Assembly: GCF_009650605.1 (NCBI RefSeq)
Contig: NZ_WAJT01000003.1
Span: forward strand, 186,001 to 250,000
Direction of reading: 5' to 3'
From: Labrenzia sp. CE80
Lineage (GTDB): Bacteria > Pseudomonadota > Alphaproteobacteria > Rhizobiales > Stappiaceae
DNA length: 64,000 nt
The stretch's first letter is position 1, and each line of letters begins with the position of its first letter. Position numbers and translations under genes: made by a program. Under the pieces are notes generated by a model. The model saw only the letters and a program-made list of their open reading frames with translations, ran no database searches and was not told the origin of the DNA. Below, piece after piece: positions 23,268 to 32,282 of this stretch.

Positions 23268-26156
23268 CTATTCTTTCTTTTTCCGTCCGAAGGAACCGAG
23301 CAGACCGGATGGCAGGCCGAACCCGTCTTCAACAGCTTTCAGAATTTCCTGATCATTGACATCGCCCTCGATCACCTTCTGGACGTCGATCTGGGTCTTG
23401 CCGCCCGTAGCGCGGCTGATCGCCTCATTTGCGGCATCGACCAACGCCTCATCCGGTTTCCCCCCGTTCAGGATTTTAGAAAGCTCGCCCCCCATAGATT
23501 GCAGCTGTTTGTAGGCAGCCTCGGGATTTTCCAAAATGCCCTGGATATCCGGATAGATCTGAGGATTTGCCCAAGGACCCTTCACGACAATTGGCACCGC
23601 CAGTCCCGCCATCTGCTTTTCAGCACCCTTCTTGCGCGGTGTCGGAGCTTGCCCTTCCAGCGTCGGCACAATCTTCGGCTCGACACGCCAATCGAGCGTC
23701 TTCGCCGGCAGGTTGGTGGTGCCCTGACCGCTCATGCGCACAAGAGGGCCAACGAGCGCGATGTCGCTCGTCGTCGCGATACCATTGTTAATGTCGAAAA
23801 AAGCTGACAGCGAGCTGAAGTCGGTTTTCTCCGCCGACGAAGACTGCCAGCCGAGGAGAGTCTCGACCGAGAGACCCCGTACAAGCTTTGGAATGTTGAC
23901 GCCACGGATCGCGCCATCCGCGAAGCTGTAGGATGCACTCCCGTTGAGGCCATCCACCATTGCTTTTTCTGACCGGCCACCGGTCGTCACATCCAGCGCA
24001 ATCTTTGCCTTGCCCTCGAGCCATTCAAAATCGGCTGCGTCACGGAGAACCGGGTAGCCATCCAAATCGCTTAGCGCAAATTGAACGCTGATCTGAGCGA
24101 CCTCTGCGGCTCCATTCACACGTACGTTTCCGCTGCCGCTACCCCCATATAGGCGCAAGGTCTTCAGGTTCGCGTCGAGCACACCGTTCTTGATGGTCGC
24201 GTCCAGCGCGCTCTCATCAATCTTGATCTTGTCCCAACGGATCTCCTTGGTCGTGATCGCAAAGTCGACATCCGCCGCCTTCAAGCCCGTGAAGTCGATC
24301 GGGGCATCGCTCCAGGCTGATCCAGACCCGCTCGGGCCACTGCCCGTCGCTGCGCTGGACCCGGGTCCGGAAGACCCAGCGTTCCCGGATCCACCAGATC
24401 TCCCGGGCGCAGATTCCAGATAGGGATCGAGCACCAGCGCATTAAGCGCGAGCTTTGCAACCACATCCGGACGACCTGCCAGCTTGATCCGGCCGCTGGC
24501 CGATCCGGATGTCTCATCCAGGGTAAATCGCGTTTCATCAAAGCGAATGGTATCGCCCGCAACCGCGAAGACCCCGGATGCCTTAAAGCCCTGGAGACCA
24601 TTGCCAGCCTCGACCGGCTGACCCATCCAGGCCATCAGGTCGCGCAGGCTCACCGTCTCAACGGAAACCGCGCCTTCCAGACCTCCAGCACCAGAGGCAC
24701 TGCCCTCATAGCCTGCGCTGAGCTTGGCGCCCTTCACCTTGACCGCCACTGGCGCCGATCTGCCATCAAGCAAGGGCGCCGGCGTTGCGCTGCCCGTTAC
24801 CGTGAAGGCCTCTCCACGCCAGGAAAGCCCGCCGCGCAGGTTAGCTTTCTCATCCAGGCCGTTCAGATCCAACTCAAGCGCTATATCCTTTATCACGTCG
24901 GCCGAGGCATCACCTCCGACCGCATCAGCAAGGCCGAGGCCCGACACTTCGCCGCCCACCACTTGGGCGGAGCCCCTGACATCAAGCGTCGCAAGGAGCG
25001 CTTCACTCGTATCCCCTGAGGCTTCAAAGGTAACATCGCCAGCAAGCTGCCCCTTCGCCGGCAACGATTGCCCGGCAAGTGTCAGCAGATCTTCAAGATT
25101 GCTCTCACGCAGGATAATTCGGCCAGAAACCTGCGGAACATCGCCGCCGAGGTTCGCCTCCACATTGCCGTCAAGCCCCAGACTGCCCACGCTTGCCGTC
25201 AGATCAGCAAGAGACAGGGCAGTTTCATCGCCCGTGATCTTTGCAAAGACCGAGAATGCGCCAGGATCATTGGGAAGCGTTGTTCCCAGGAGCGCAGCAA
25301 AACGCTGTAGGGATGGCCCCTGACCAGTGATGGCGACATCGGCCCAAATCGGATCCATTCCGGCCTGACCGGCAACACCAAGACTGCTCTCATCAACCGT
25401 CAACATCAGATCCATCGGAATGCGCGTACCGGCAACAAATCCGAGAGGATTTTCCAATGTGCCCTTCAGCCCTATCGGCTTTTCCTGCCAGACGAACGTG
25501 CTATCGAGCGAAACCTCACCCTCGAGATCAGGTGCCATCAGCGTCAGGTTCAGGTCGGAGACTTCATGCCGCTGGTCGGTGCTCCGATCGTGATAGAGCA
25601 CCGTGCCATTCACGATATCGAGACGATCTATGCCGATCCGCTTGAGGAAATCCGCATCGGCGGATTTCGCCAAGTCCGCTTCCTCTACAGCCTCCTGTAC
25701 CTGCGGAGTGCTTGGCGCGCTTAATTCGCCCGAAAGTATCTCGGCAGCCTCTTCAGCCGGCGTCAATTCACGCCGAGGCGCCCAACTTGTTAGGCCGGAG
25801 GCCCCGATTTCGAGAAAGATGTCCGGGTCGACCAGGGTGATGCCTGTGACTTGAATTTCACCACCGAAGAGCCCCCCCCAGCCCAGCCCGAACTCAATCT
25901 TCCCCGCCTTGGCGAACTCGATGCCATCAGCTCCAGCTTCACCGGAAAGACCAATGCTCTCGGCAATAAGCGAAAACCCAGGCAAAAGGGAAAGGCTTAC
26001 TGGGCCATCAAGCCTCAGACGCCAACCAACGGCCTTCTCGACTTCTGCAATGACCTGCTGCTTGATCGTGTCCTTGGGCAGCAAAAATGGCACCACCAGC
26101 ACAATCGTTGCCAGTAGGAAGAACAGGCCTCCAAGCCCGATCAATAGCCGTCGCAT
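23268..26156 (-). CDS. AsmA family protein
   Basis: A 962-residue envelope protein with one N-terminal membrane helix (about 4-28) and a long beta-rich periplasmic part. AsmA-like proteins are bridge-type proteins implicated in moving phospholipids to the outer membrane. A Gly/Ser-rich linker at about 590-620 separates the halves; the C-terminal half has the AsmA_2 pattern with GSGNVRVNG and a final stretch with repeated LAVPIVVKGPWANPQIYPDI-like sequence. GGGGAG precedes the ATG. It is a single gene convergent with DUF805. Confidence 0.9.
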   Translation of the reverse strand: MRRLLIGLGGLFFLLATIVLVVPFLLPKDTIKQQVIAEVEKAVGWRLRLDGPVSLSLLPGFSLIAESIGLSGEAGADGIEFAKAGKIEFGLGWGGLFGGEIQVTGITLVDPDIFLEIGASGLTSWAPRRELTPAEEAAEILSGELSAPSTPQVQEAVEEADLAKSADADFLKRIGIDRLDIVNGTVLYHDRSTDQRHEVSDLNLTLMAPDLEGEVSLDSTFVWQEKPIGLKGTLENPLGFVAGTRIPMDLMLTVDESSLGVAGQAGMDPIWADVAITGQGPSLQRFAALLGTTLPNDPGAFSVFAKITGDETALSLADLTASVGSLGLDGNVEANLGGDVPQVSGRIILRESNLEDLLTLAGQSLPAKGQLAGDVTFEASGDTSEALLATLDVRGSAQVVGGEVSGLGLADAVGGDASADVIKDIALELDLNGLDEKANLRGGLSWRGEAFTVTGSATPAPLLDGRSAPVAVKVKGAKLSAGYEGSASGAGGLEGAVSVETVSLRDLMAWMGQPVEAGNGLQGFKASGVFAVAGDTIRFDETRFTLDETSGSASGRIKLAGRPDVVAKLALNALVLDPYLESAPGRSGGSGNAGSSGPGSSAATGSGPSGSGSAWSDAPIDFTGLKAADVDFAITTKEIRWDKIKIDESALDATIKNGVLDANLKTLRLYGGSGSGNVRVNGAAEVAQISVQFALSDLDGYPVLRDAADFEWLEGKAKIALDVTTGGRSEKAMVDGLNGSASYSFADGAIRGVNIPKLVRGLSVETLLGWQSSSAEKTDFSSLSAFFDINNGIATTSDIALVGPLVRMSGQGTTNLPAKTLDWRVEPKIVPTLEGQAPTPRKKGAEKQMAGLAVPIVVKGPWANPQIYPDIQGILENPEAAYKQLQSMGGELSKILNGGKPDEALVDAANEAISRATGGKTQIDVQKVIEGDVNDQEILKAVEDGFGLPSGLLGSFGRKKKE

Positions 26157-26238
26157 AAGATGCTCCCCGTCTCGAATCGCTTTCCCAGTCTAGGAGAAAG
26201 CGTGGCGGGAGCATGACTGTCAAACTGTCTTTGCGGAA

Positions 26239-26934
26239 TCAGACTGTCAGATGCCTGCGCACTTCTGTTTCATCCAGTTCGGCGCGTGTCCCGGCCATGA
26301 CCACTTCGCCGCGATCCATGACCGCAAAATCATCAGCAAGATCGCGGGCGAATTCGAAATACTGCTCGACCAGAACAATCGCCATATCGCCCTGATCACG
26401 CAGCCATTCAATCGCACGGCCGATATCCTTGATGATTGACGGCTGAATGCCCTCGGTCGGCTCATCAAGAACCAGGAGCTTGGGGCGGGTCACAAGAGCG
26501 CGGGCGATTGCCAGCTGCTGCTGCTGTCCGCCCGAGAGATCGCCTCCCCGACGCGAGAGCATGGACTTGAGAACGGGAAAGAGCTCGAAAATTGTCTCGG
26601 GAACCGTCCGATCCTTACGCGGGACGCAGGCATAGCCTGTTTCGAGGTTCTCCTTGACCGACAAAAGGGAGAAGATTTCACGGCCCTGGGGGACCACCGC
26701 GATGCCGCGCTTGGCCCGGGCATGGGCCGCCAGCTTGGACACGTCCTCGCCGTTCCAGAAAATCCTGCCTGCACTGACCGGGTGTTGCCCGACCACAGCG
26801 CGCAATGTCGAGGTCTTGCCGACGCCATTTCGGCCCATGACACAGGTCACCTTGCCCACTTCCGCAGTCAGTGAGACATTCTTCAACGCCTGCGCCGCGC
26901 CATAGTGAAGATCGATGTTTTCAACGCTCAACAT
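26239..26934 (-). CDS. urtE: Urea ABC transporter ATP-binding protein UrtE
   Basis: A 231-residue ATPase of the LivF group. Walker A is GRNGVGKTS (about 34-42), the signature is LSGGQQQQLAIARAL and Walker B is LLVLDEPTEGIQPS; the IQPS ending is typical of UrtE. With UrtD it powers uptake of urea through UrtB and UrtC. It is the last gene of the minus-strand urtABCDE operon and follows urtD by 8 bases. AGGAAACATC precedes the start. Confidence 0.94.
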   Translation of the reverse strand: MLSVENIDLHYGAAQALKNVSLTAEVGKVTCVMGRNGVGKTSTLRAVVGQHPVSAGRIFWNGEDVSKLAAHARAKRGIAVVPQGREIFSLLSVKENLETGYACVPRKDRTVPETIFELFPVLKSMLSRRGGDLSGGQQQQLAIARALVTRPKLLVLDEPTEGIQPSIIKDIGRAIEWLRDQGDMAIVLVEQYFEFARDLADDFAVMDRGEVVMAGTRAELDETEVRRHLTV

Positions 26935-26942
26935 GATGTTTC

Positions 26943-27689
26943 CTAGCGCCCCAGATAGACTTCAACGACCCGCTCGTCCGCCGAGACATGATCAAGCGAC
27001 CCTTCGGCCAGAACGGAGCCTTCCGCAAGGCAGGTGACTTTTACGCCGAGCGCACGGATGAAGGTCATGTCGTGCTCGACGACCACCACGGAATGCGATT
27101 TGGCAATATCCTTCAGCAGCTCGGCAGTTTCCGCCGTTTCTGCATCGGTCATCCCCGCGGCCGGCTCATCGACCAGCAGGAGTTTAGGATCCTGGGCAAG
27201 CAACATGCCGATTTCGAGCCACTGCTTCTGACCATGAGACAGGTTCGCCGCCAGCTCATCCCGCTTGTCTCCAAGACGGATCAACTCGAGCAATTCCTCG
27301 ATCCGAGCCTTTTCAGCGCCCGCAATCACATGAAACAGCGTTGCAAAGGGACCACGTGGTGCTTTCAGCGCCAGTTCCAGATTGTCCCAAATCGTATGGC
27401 TCTCGAAGACGGTTGGTTTTTGAAATTTACGGCCGATACCCAACTCAGCGATAGACGCTTCATCTTCATCCGTCAGATCGACTGTGCCATTGAAGAAGAC
27501 TTCGCCGCTGTCAGGCCGCGTCTTGCCCGTGATGACATCCATCATCGTTGTCTTGCCTGCACCATTGGGCCCGATGATCGCGCGCATTTCACCTGGTGCG
27601 ATCACCAGGGACAATTCATTGAGCGCCTTGAACCCGTCAAAGGAGACAGAGACACCGTCGAGGTACAGTAGGCTGGAACTTTTCGCCAT
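26943..27689 (-). CDS. urtD: Urea ABC transporter ATP-binding protein UrtD
   Basis: A 248-residue ATPase of the LivG group with Walker A GPNGAGKTT (about 41-49), signature LSHGQKQWLEIGMLL and Walker B LLLVDEPAAGMTD. The LSHGQKQWLEIG wording is characteristic of UrtD. The frame is open to 27719, inside urtC, but GGAGTAAGACA directly precedes the ATG at 27689. Four bases separate it from urtC. Confidence 0.94.
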   Translation of the reverse strand: MAKSSSLLYLDGVSVSFDGFKALNELSLVIAPGEMRAIIGPNGAGKTTMMDVITGKTRPDSGEVFFNGTVDLTDEDEASIAELGIGRKFQKPTVFESHTIWDNLELALKAPRGPFATLFHVIAGAEKARIEELLELIRLGDKRDELAANLSHGQKQWLEIGMLLAQDPKLLLVDEPAAGMTDAETAETAELLKDIAKSHSVVVVEHDMTFIRALGVKVTCLAEGSVLAEGSLDHVSADERVVEVYLGR

Positions 27690-27693
27690 TGTC

Positions 27694-28920
27694 TTACTCC
27701 GCAGGCTGAGGCTCGGCACCGGAAGACGGCACGGCGCGGGTCACATTAGCGGGAGCCGCAGGACTGTTGGGCGGAAGGTTCGGCGGCTCGTCAGATCCAT
27801 CGGCATAGCCCGCCGACAACTTTCGCTGCCGTATGGCGGTCCAGCCCTGGCTGATCGTCCCGACAATGCCCTTGGGCAGGAACAGGGTCACGACCACAAA
27901 CAGCGCGCCAAGAGCGAAGAGCCAGACGTCGGGAAGAGCTGCGGTGAACCAGGTCTTGGCGAAATTCACCAGAACAGCGCCGATAACAGATCCGACCAGC
28001 GTGCCTCGGCCGCCGACAGCAACCCAGATCACCGCTTCGATCGAGTTGGCTGGCGCAAACTCGCCCGGGTTAATGATCCCTACCTGCGGCACATAAAGCG
28101 CACCGGCTATGCCCGCCATCATGGCGGAAATCACCCAGACGAACAGTTTGTAGTTTTCGACCCGGTATCCCAGGAAGCGGGTTCGGCTCTCGGCGTCCCG
28201 CACGGCGACCAGAACCTTGCCCAGTTTCGAGCGGGTAATCGCGCGGCAAATCAGGAAGCAGATCATCAGCGCCAGGCCTGAGGCAGCAAACAGACCGGCA
28301 CGGGTGGTATTGGCCTGAACGTCGAACCCGAGAATGTCCTTGAAGTCGGTCAGGCCATTGTTGCCGCCAAAGCCCATATCATTGCGGAAGAACGCAAGCA
28401 GGAGCGCGTAGGTCAGTGCCTGGGTAATAATCGAAAGATAAACGCCGGTGACCCGGGAGCGGAAGGCGAACCAGCCGAAAATGAAGGCCAATGCACCTGG
28501 CACAAGCAGCACCAGAAGAAAGGCGAACCAGGCCATGTCGAAGCCGTACCAGTACCAGGGCAGTTCGCTCCAGTTCAAAAACACCATGAAGTCCGGCAGG
28601 ACCGGATCTCCGTAAACGCCGCGGGTGCCGATCTGGCGCATGAGATAAATGCCCATAGCATAGCCGCCCAGCGCAAAGAACGCGCCGTGGCCAAGCGAGA
28701 GAATACCGCAGAAACCCCAGACCAGATCGACGGACAGGGCCAGCAAGGCATAAGTCAGATACTTGCCCATCAGCGTCACCGCATAGGTCGGCACGTGAAA
28801 CGGGCTGTCCGGCGGTGTCAAAAGGTTCAGAGCAGGTACGGCAACAATAACCGCCAAAAGAATAGCTACGAAAACGCCCGCCTTGGCATCGAGGGCGCGG
28901 AAGAGAAAAGAGGTCATCAT
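27694..28920 (-). CDS. urtC: Urea ABC transporter permease UrtC
   Basis: A 408-residue LivM-type membrane permease. It has about ten hydrophobic segments, the conserved YLTYALLALSVDLVWGFCG (about 51-69) followed by ILSLGHGAFFALGGYAMG, and a C-terminal 40-residue proline- and serine-rich tail that looks disordered. Its ATG overlaps the urtB stop (ATGA). A second ATG follows directly, so the start could be one codon later. Confidence 0.94.
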   Translation of the reverse strand: MMTSFLFRALDAKAGVFVAILLAVIVAVPALNLLTPPDSPFHVPTYAVTLMGKYLTYALLALSVDLVWGFCGILSLGHGAFFALGGYAMGIYLMRQIGTRGVYGDPVLPDFMVFLNWSELPWYWYGFDMAWFAFLLVLLVPGALAFIFGWFAFRSRVTGVYLSIITQALTYALLLAFFRNDMGFGGNNGLTDFKDILGFDVQANTTRAGLFAASGLALMICFLICRAITRSKLGKVLVAVRDAESRTRFLGYRVENYKLFVWVISAMMAGIAGALYVPQVGIINPGEFAPANSIEAVIWVAVGGRGTLVGSVIGAVLVNFAKTWFTAALPDVWLFALGALFVVVTLFLPKGIVGTISQGWTAIRQRKLSAGYADGSDEPPNLPPNSPAAPANVTRAVPSSGAEPQPAE

Positions 28921-30536
28921 GCTTCGACTGCCCGGCCCTTGAGGGCGAAGAGGCCTCGCGGACGTTTCTGGATAAAGAGAATGATAAAGACGAGCACAAG
29001 GATCTTGCCGAGAACGGCACCTGCGTAAGGCTCAAGGAACTTGTTGACCACGCCTAGGGTCATGGCCCCGACCAATGTGCCCCAAAGATTGCCAACACCG
29101 CCGAACACAACGACCATGAAGCTGTCGATGATGTAACCCTGTCCAAGATTCGGTGAGACATTGTCGATCTGCGAGAGCGCCACACCGGCAATACCGGCGA
29201 TCCCCGACCCGAGGCCAAAGGTCATCGCATCGATCCAGGGGGTGCGAATGCCCATGGAGGCCGCCATACGCCGGTTCTGGGTGACAGCCCGGGTAAAGAG
29301 CCCGAAGGACGTCTTCTTCAGCACGAGCATCAATCCGGCGAACACCAGGATGGCGAAGACCACGATCCACATCCGGTTGTAGGTGATCGTCAGTTGGCCA
29401 AGCTCGAAGGCCCCGGACATCCAGTCGGGATTGCCGACTTCGCGGTTGGTCGGGCCGAAAATGGATCGCACCGCCTGTTGCAAGATCAGCGAGATACCCC
29501 AGGTTGCCAACAGTGTCTCCAGCGGCCGTCCATAGAGCCAGCGAATGACACCGCGTTCGATACCGACGCCAATCGCGCCGGAGACCAGAAACGCCAGCGG
29601 AAGAGCTATGAACAGCGAGTATTCAAACAGCCCTGGCGCCGACGACCGGATCAGCTCCTGAACCACGAAAGTCGTGTAAGCCCCGATCATGACCATTTCG
29701 CCATGGGCCATGTTGATGACCCCCATGACGCCAAAGGTAATCGCAAGGCCAATCGCAGCGAGCAGCAGCACCGAGCCCAGCGAGATGCCGTACCAGATGT
29801 TCTGGGCATTGTCCCAAAGAGCCAGCGACTTGTTGATGCCATTGACAGCGCGCGTGGCTGCCTGCTGAATCTCGCCTTGCGAACTGTCGCGAAGGCCGAT
29901 CAGAAGGGAGAGCGCTTCACGGTTGCCCATGCTCGCGAGGGTTTCAATTGCTTCAAGCTTATCACCGTCACTGCCGTCGGAATTGAGAACGGCTGCGGCC
30001 CTGGCCTGCTCCATGACCAAACGCACGTCATCATCAGTCTCCTTTGCAATCGCTGCTTCAAGACTTTCAATGGCCTCAGGATCCTTCGCCTTGAAAACGG
30101 CCTCAGCCGCTGCCATGCGAACCTTAGGATCGGGTGCCAGCAAGGTCAGGGAACCAAGCGCGGAGCGGATGACCCGGCGCAGGTTGTTGTTGACCTTGAT
30201 TTTTGTCACTGCGCGCCGGCCAGTTTCGCCGGCATCTTCGAGCGTCAACGGGTCGCTCAGCGCATATCCCTTGCCCGCCTTTTTGGCGATGAAGACCTGT
30301 TTGTCGGACTTGCGGAAAAAGAGTTCTCCGGCGCCCAGCGCCTCTAGGGCCGGTGCGACAGCAGGGTTTCCGGTCGCTGCCAGATCCCCGATCTGCTTTT
30401 GCGTCTCTTTGTACTTGCCCTCGGCAAGCGCATCCACCAGGGGCCGCAAGCTTTCCAGGTCGCTCTGCGCCGCGCCCGTGCCGACGAGGCCGGCCATCAG
30501 GCAAAGGAACATCAGAAAAGATTTCAAAAAGGACAT
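28917..30536 (-). CDS. urtB: Urea ABC transporter permease UrtB
   Basis: A 539-residue permease with a signal peptide (residues 1-23, ending GAAQ) and a periplasmic helical-repeat extension of about 200 residues before the LivH-type membrane domain (from about 245). This N-terminal extension is usual for UrtB and sets it apart from amino-acid LivH proteins. The start at 30536 is chosen from the signal peptide; the frame opening at 30626 adds 30 residues that overlap the hairpins behind urtA. Confidence 0.93.
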   Translation of the reverse strand: MSFLKSFLMFLCLMAGLVGTGAAQSDLESLRPLVDALAEGKYKETQKQIGDLAATGNPAVAPALEALGAGELFFRKSDKQVFIAKKAGKGYALSDPLTLEDAGETGRRAVTKIKVNNNLRRVIRSALGSLTLLAPDPKVRMAAAEAVFKAKDPEAIESLEAAIAKETDDDVRLVMEQARAAAVLNSDGSDGDKLEAIETLASMGNREALSLLIGLRDSSQGEIQQAATRAVNGINKSLALWDNAQNIWYGISLGSVLLLAAIGLAITFGVMGVINMAHGEMVMIGAYTTFVVQELIRSSAPGLFEYSLFIALPLAFLVSGAIGVGIERGVIRWLYGRPLETLLATWGISLILQQAVRSIFGPTNREVGNPDWMSGAFELGQLTITYNRMWIVVFAILVFAGLMLVLKKTSFGLFTRAVTQNRRMAASMGIRTPWIDAMTFGLGSGIAGIAGVALSQIDNVSPNLGQGYIIDSFMVVVFGGVGNLWGTLVGAMTLGVVNKFLEPYAGAVLGKILVLVFIILFIQKRPRGLFALKGRAVEA

Positions 30537-30600
30537 GGGCCCACCGGGTCTTTCAAGTTCGCGCACCTTGTCGCCGTACGGCGACTGCACTCTGGAAGGA

Positions 30601-30676
30601 CCACCACCCCAAACCCCTCCTAGCAAGAGGACTTAGGGGTGGTGGCGAAAGGAGGCGGACCACAAGACCCGCCTCC
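30601..30676 (-). terminator. Two strong hairpins between urtA and urtB
   Basis: On the coding (minus) strand, GGAGGCGG/CCGCCTCC (arms at 30669-30676 and 30651-30658) is followed by TTT, and then CCACCACCCC/GGGGTGGTGG (arms at 30636-30645 and 30601-30610) forms a 10-bp stem with a second small stem inside. They probably cause partial termination or protect the urtA message, so that the binding protein is made in excess over the permease. Confidence 0.65.
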
Positions 30677-30690
30677 CTCTTTTCAGGATC

Positions 30691-31983
30691 TTAGGAGTCG
30701 GAACCGCCGCACTTGCCGGTCTTCACGTTGAAGTTGCCGCAAGACATCGGAGCACGCCAATCGGAGATCAGGTCCTTGGAGCCTTCCAGGTAGTCAGACC
30801 ATGCGTCGCCACCGACGAGGCCGGAGGTTTCCCAAACAGTTTCGAACTGTCCGTCTTCCTGGATTTCGCCAATCAGAACCGGCTTCGTGATGTGGTGGTT
30901 CGGCATCATCGCGGAGTAGCCGCCGGTCAGGTTCGGAACGGAAACACCGACGATGGCGTCGATCACAGCATCTGCATCGGTGGTGCCGGCCTTCTCGACC
31001 GCTTCAACCCACATGTTGAAGCCGATGTAGCTTGCTTCCATCGGATCGTTGGTTACGCGATCTTCGTCGCCGGTGAACGCCTGCCATGTTTCGATGAACT
31101 CGGCATTGGCATCGGTGTCAGCGGACTGGAAGTAGTTCCAGGCAGCCAGGTGACCGACGAGCGGAGCAGTGTCGAGACCTGCGAGTTCTTCTTCACCGAC
31201 GGAGAAGGCAACGACAGGAATGTCTTCTGCCTTGATGCCTGCGTTGCCCAGCTCCTTGTAGAACGGAACGTTCGCATCACCGTTGATGGTGGAGACAACA
31301 GCGGTCTTCTTGCCAGCAGAACCAAAGGTCTTGATGTCGGACACGATCGTCTGCCAGTCGGAATGACCGAACGGCGTGTAGTTGATCATGATGTCTTCTT
31401 CAGCCACGCCCTTGGACTTCAGGTAGGCTTCGAGGATCTTGTTGGTCGTGCGCGGGTAGACATAGTCGGTGCCGGCCAGAACCCAGCGCTCGACCGAGCC
31501 GCCTTCTTCGCTCATCAGGTAGTCAACGGCAGGAATTGCCTGAGTGTTCGGCGCAGCACCTGTGTAGAAGACGTTGCGCTGGGACTCTTCACCTTCGTAC
31601 TGAACCGGGTAGAACAGCAGGGAGTTGAGTTCTTCGAAGACCGGCAGAACGGACTTGCGCGACACAGATGTCCAGCAACCGAAGACAGCATCAACGCCGT
31701 TGACTTCGATCAGCTCACGCGCCTTTTCAGCGAACAGCGGCCAATCGGAAGCCGGATCGACAACAACAGCTTCGAGCTTCTTGCCCAGGACGCCGCCTTT
31801 TTTGTTCTGCTCTTCGATGAGCATCAGCATGGCGTCTTTGAGTGTCGTTTCGGAAATCGCCATTGTGCCGGAGAGCGAGTGCAGGATACCGACCTTAATG
31901 GTCTCTTCCTGCGCGTAGGACAAACCGGCGAATGTGCTGGTCATCAAACCCGCTAGGGCGAGACCTGTAAGAGTCTTTTTCAT
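30691..31983 (-). CDS. urtA: Urea ABC transporter substrate-binding protein UrtA
   Basis: A 430-residue periplasmic binding protein. The signal peptide covers 1-25 (cleavage near SYA-QE). The mature start ETIKVGILHSLSGTMAISE and the FGCWTSVSRKSVLPVFEE segment are the UrtA/FmdD pattern, distinct from branched-chain amino acid LivJ. The C terminus has three cysteines in a short basic tail (SCGNFNVKTGKCGG). AGAGGGGACTC precedes the ATG. It is first in the urt operon, downstream of the 16-bp palindrome at 32084. Confidence 0.95.
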   Translation of the reverse strand: MKKTLTGLALAGLMTSTFAGLSYAQEETIKVGILHSLSGTMAISETTLKDAMLMLIEEQNKKGGVLGKKLEAVVVDPASDWPLFAEKARELIEVNGVDAVFGCWTSVSRKSVLPVFEELNSLLFYPVQYEGEESQRNVFYTGAAPNTQAIPAVDYLMSEEGGSVERWVLAGTDYVYPRTTNKILEAYLKSKGVAEEDIMINYTPFGHSDWQTIVSDIKTFGSAGKKTAVVSTINGDANVPFYKELGNAGIKAEDIPVVAFSVGEEELAGLDTAPLVGHLAAWNYFQSADTDANAEFIETWQAFTGDEDRVTNDPMEASYIGFNMWVEAVEKAGTTDADAVIDAIVGVSVPNLTGGYSAMMPNHHITKPVLIGEIQEDGQFETVWETSGLVGGDAWSDYLEGSKDLISDWRAPMSCGNFNVKTGKCGGSDS

Positions 31984-32083
31984 AATGTTGAGTCCCCTCT
32001 TGGTGAAGCCTTTTGGCATTCTGCGGCAGATGGAAGGGCTGCCGTCTGGCCAAGATCGTGCGGGGGAACGCTGCACCGCGACA

Positions 32084-32099
32084 TACGTCAATTGACGTA
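32084..32099. promoter_or_regulatory. Perfect 16-bp palindrome between urtA and the sensor kinase gene
   Basis: TACGTCAATTGACGTA is fully self-complementary. It lies 100 bases before the urtA start and 183 bases before the sensor gene start in the 299-base divergent gap. TACGTCA-type half-sites suit NarL/FixJ (LuxR-type) response regulators, and such a regulator is encoded in the unit next door. No good -10/-35 pair is seen for urtA, consistent with activator dependence (inference). Confidence 0.6.
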
Positions 32100-32282
32100 A
32101 GCAACTGCGCCTTTTGCGCAAAATGCGCAGACGGGACAAAACGACAAAATTATCGCTGGCGAATAAAGCGGCACAAACCCTGCTAGCACAGGGGTGAGCA
32201 CGGGGAGCTAAGGCAGAATGCCGCTGATTTCAGGCAAAAATCGCACAATGCACAGGCATATGCCTAATTCAGAGGCATTTTC

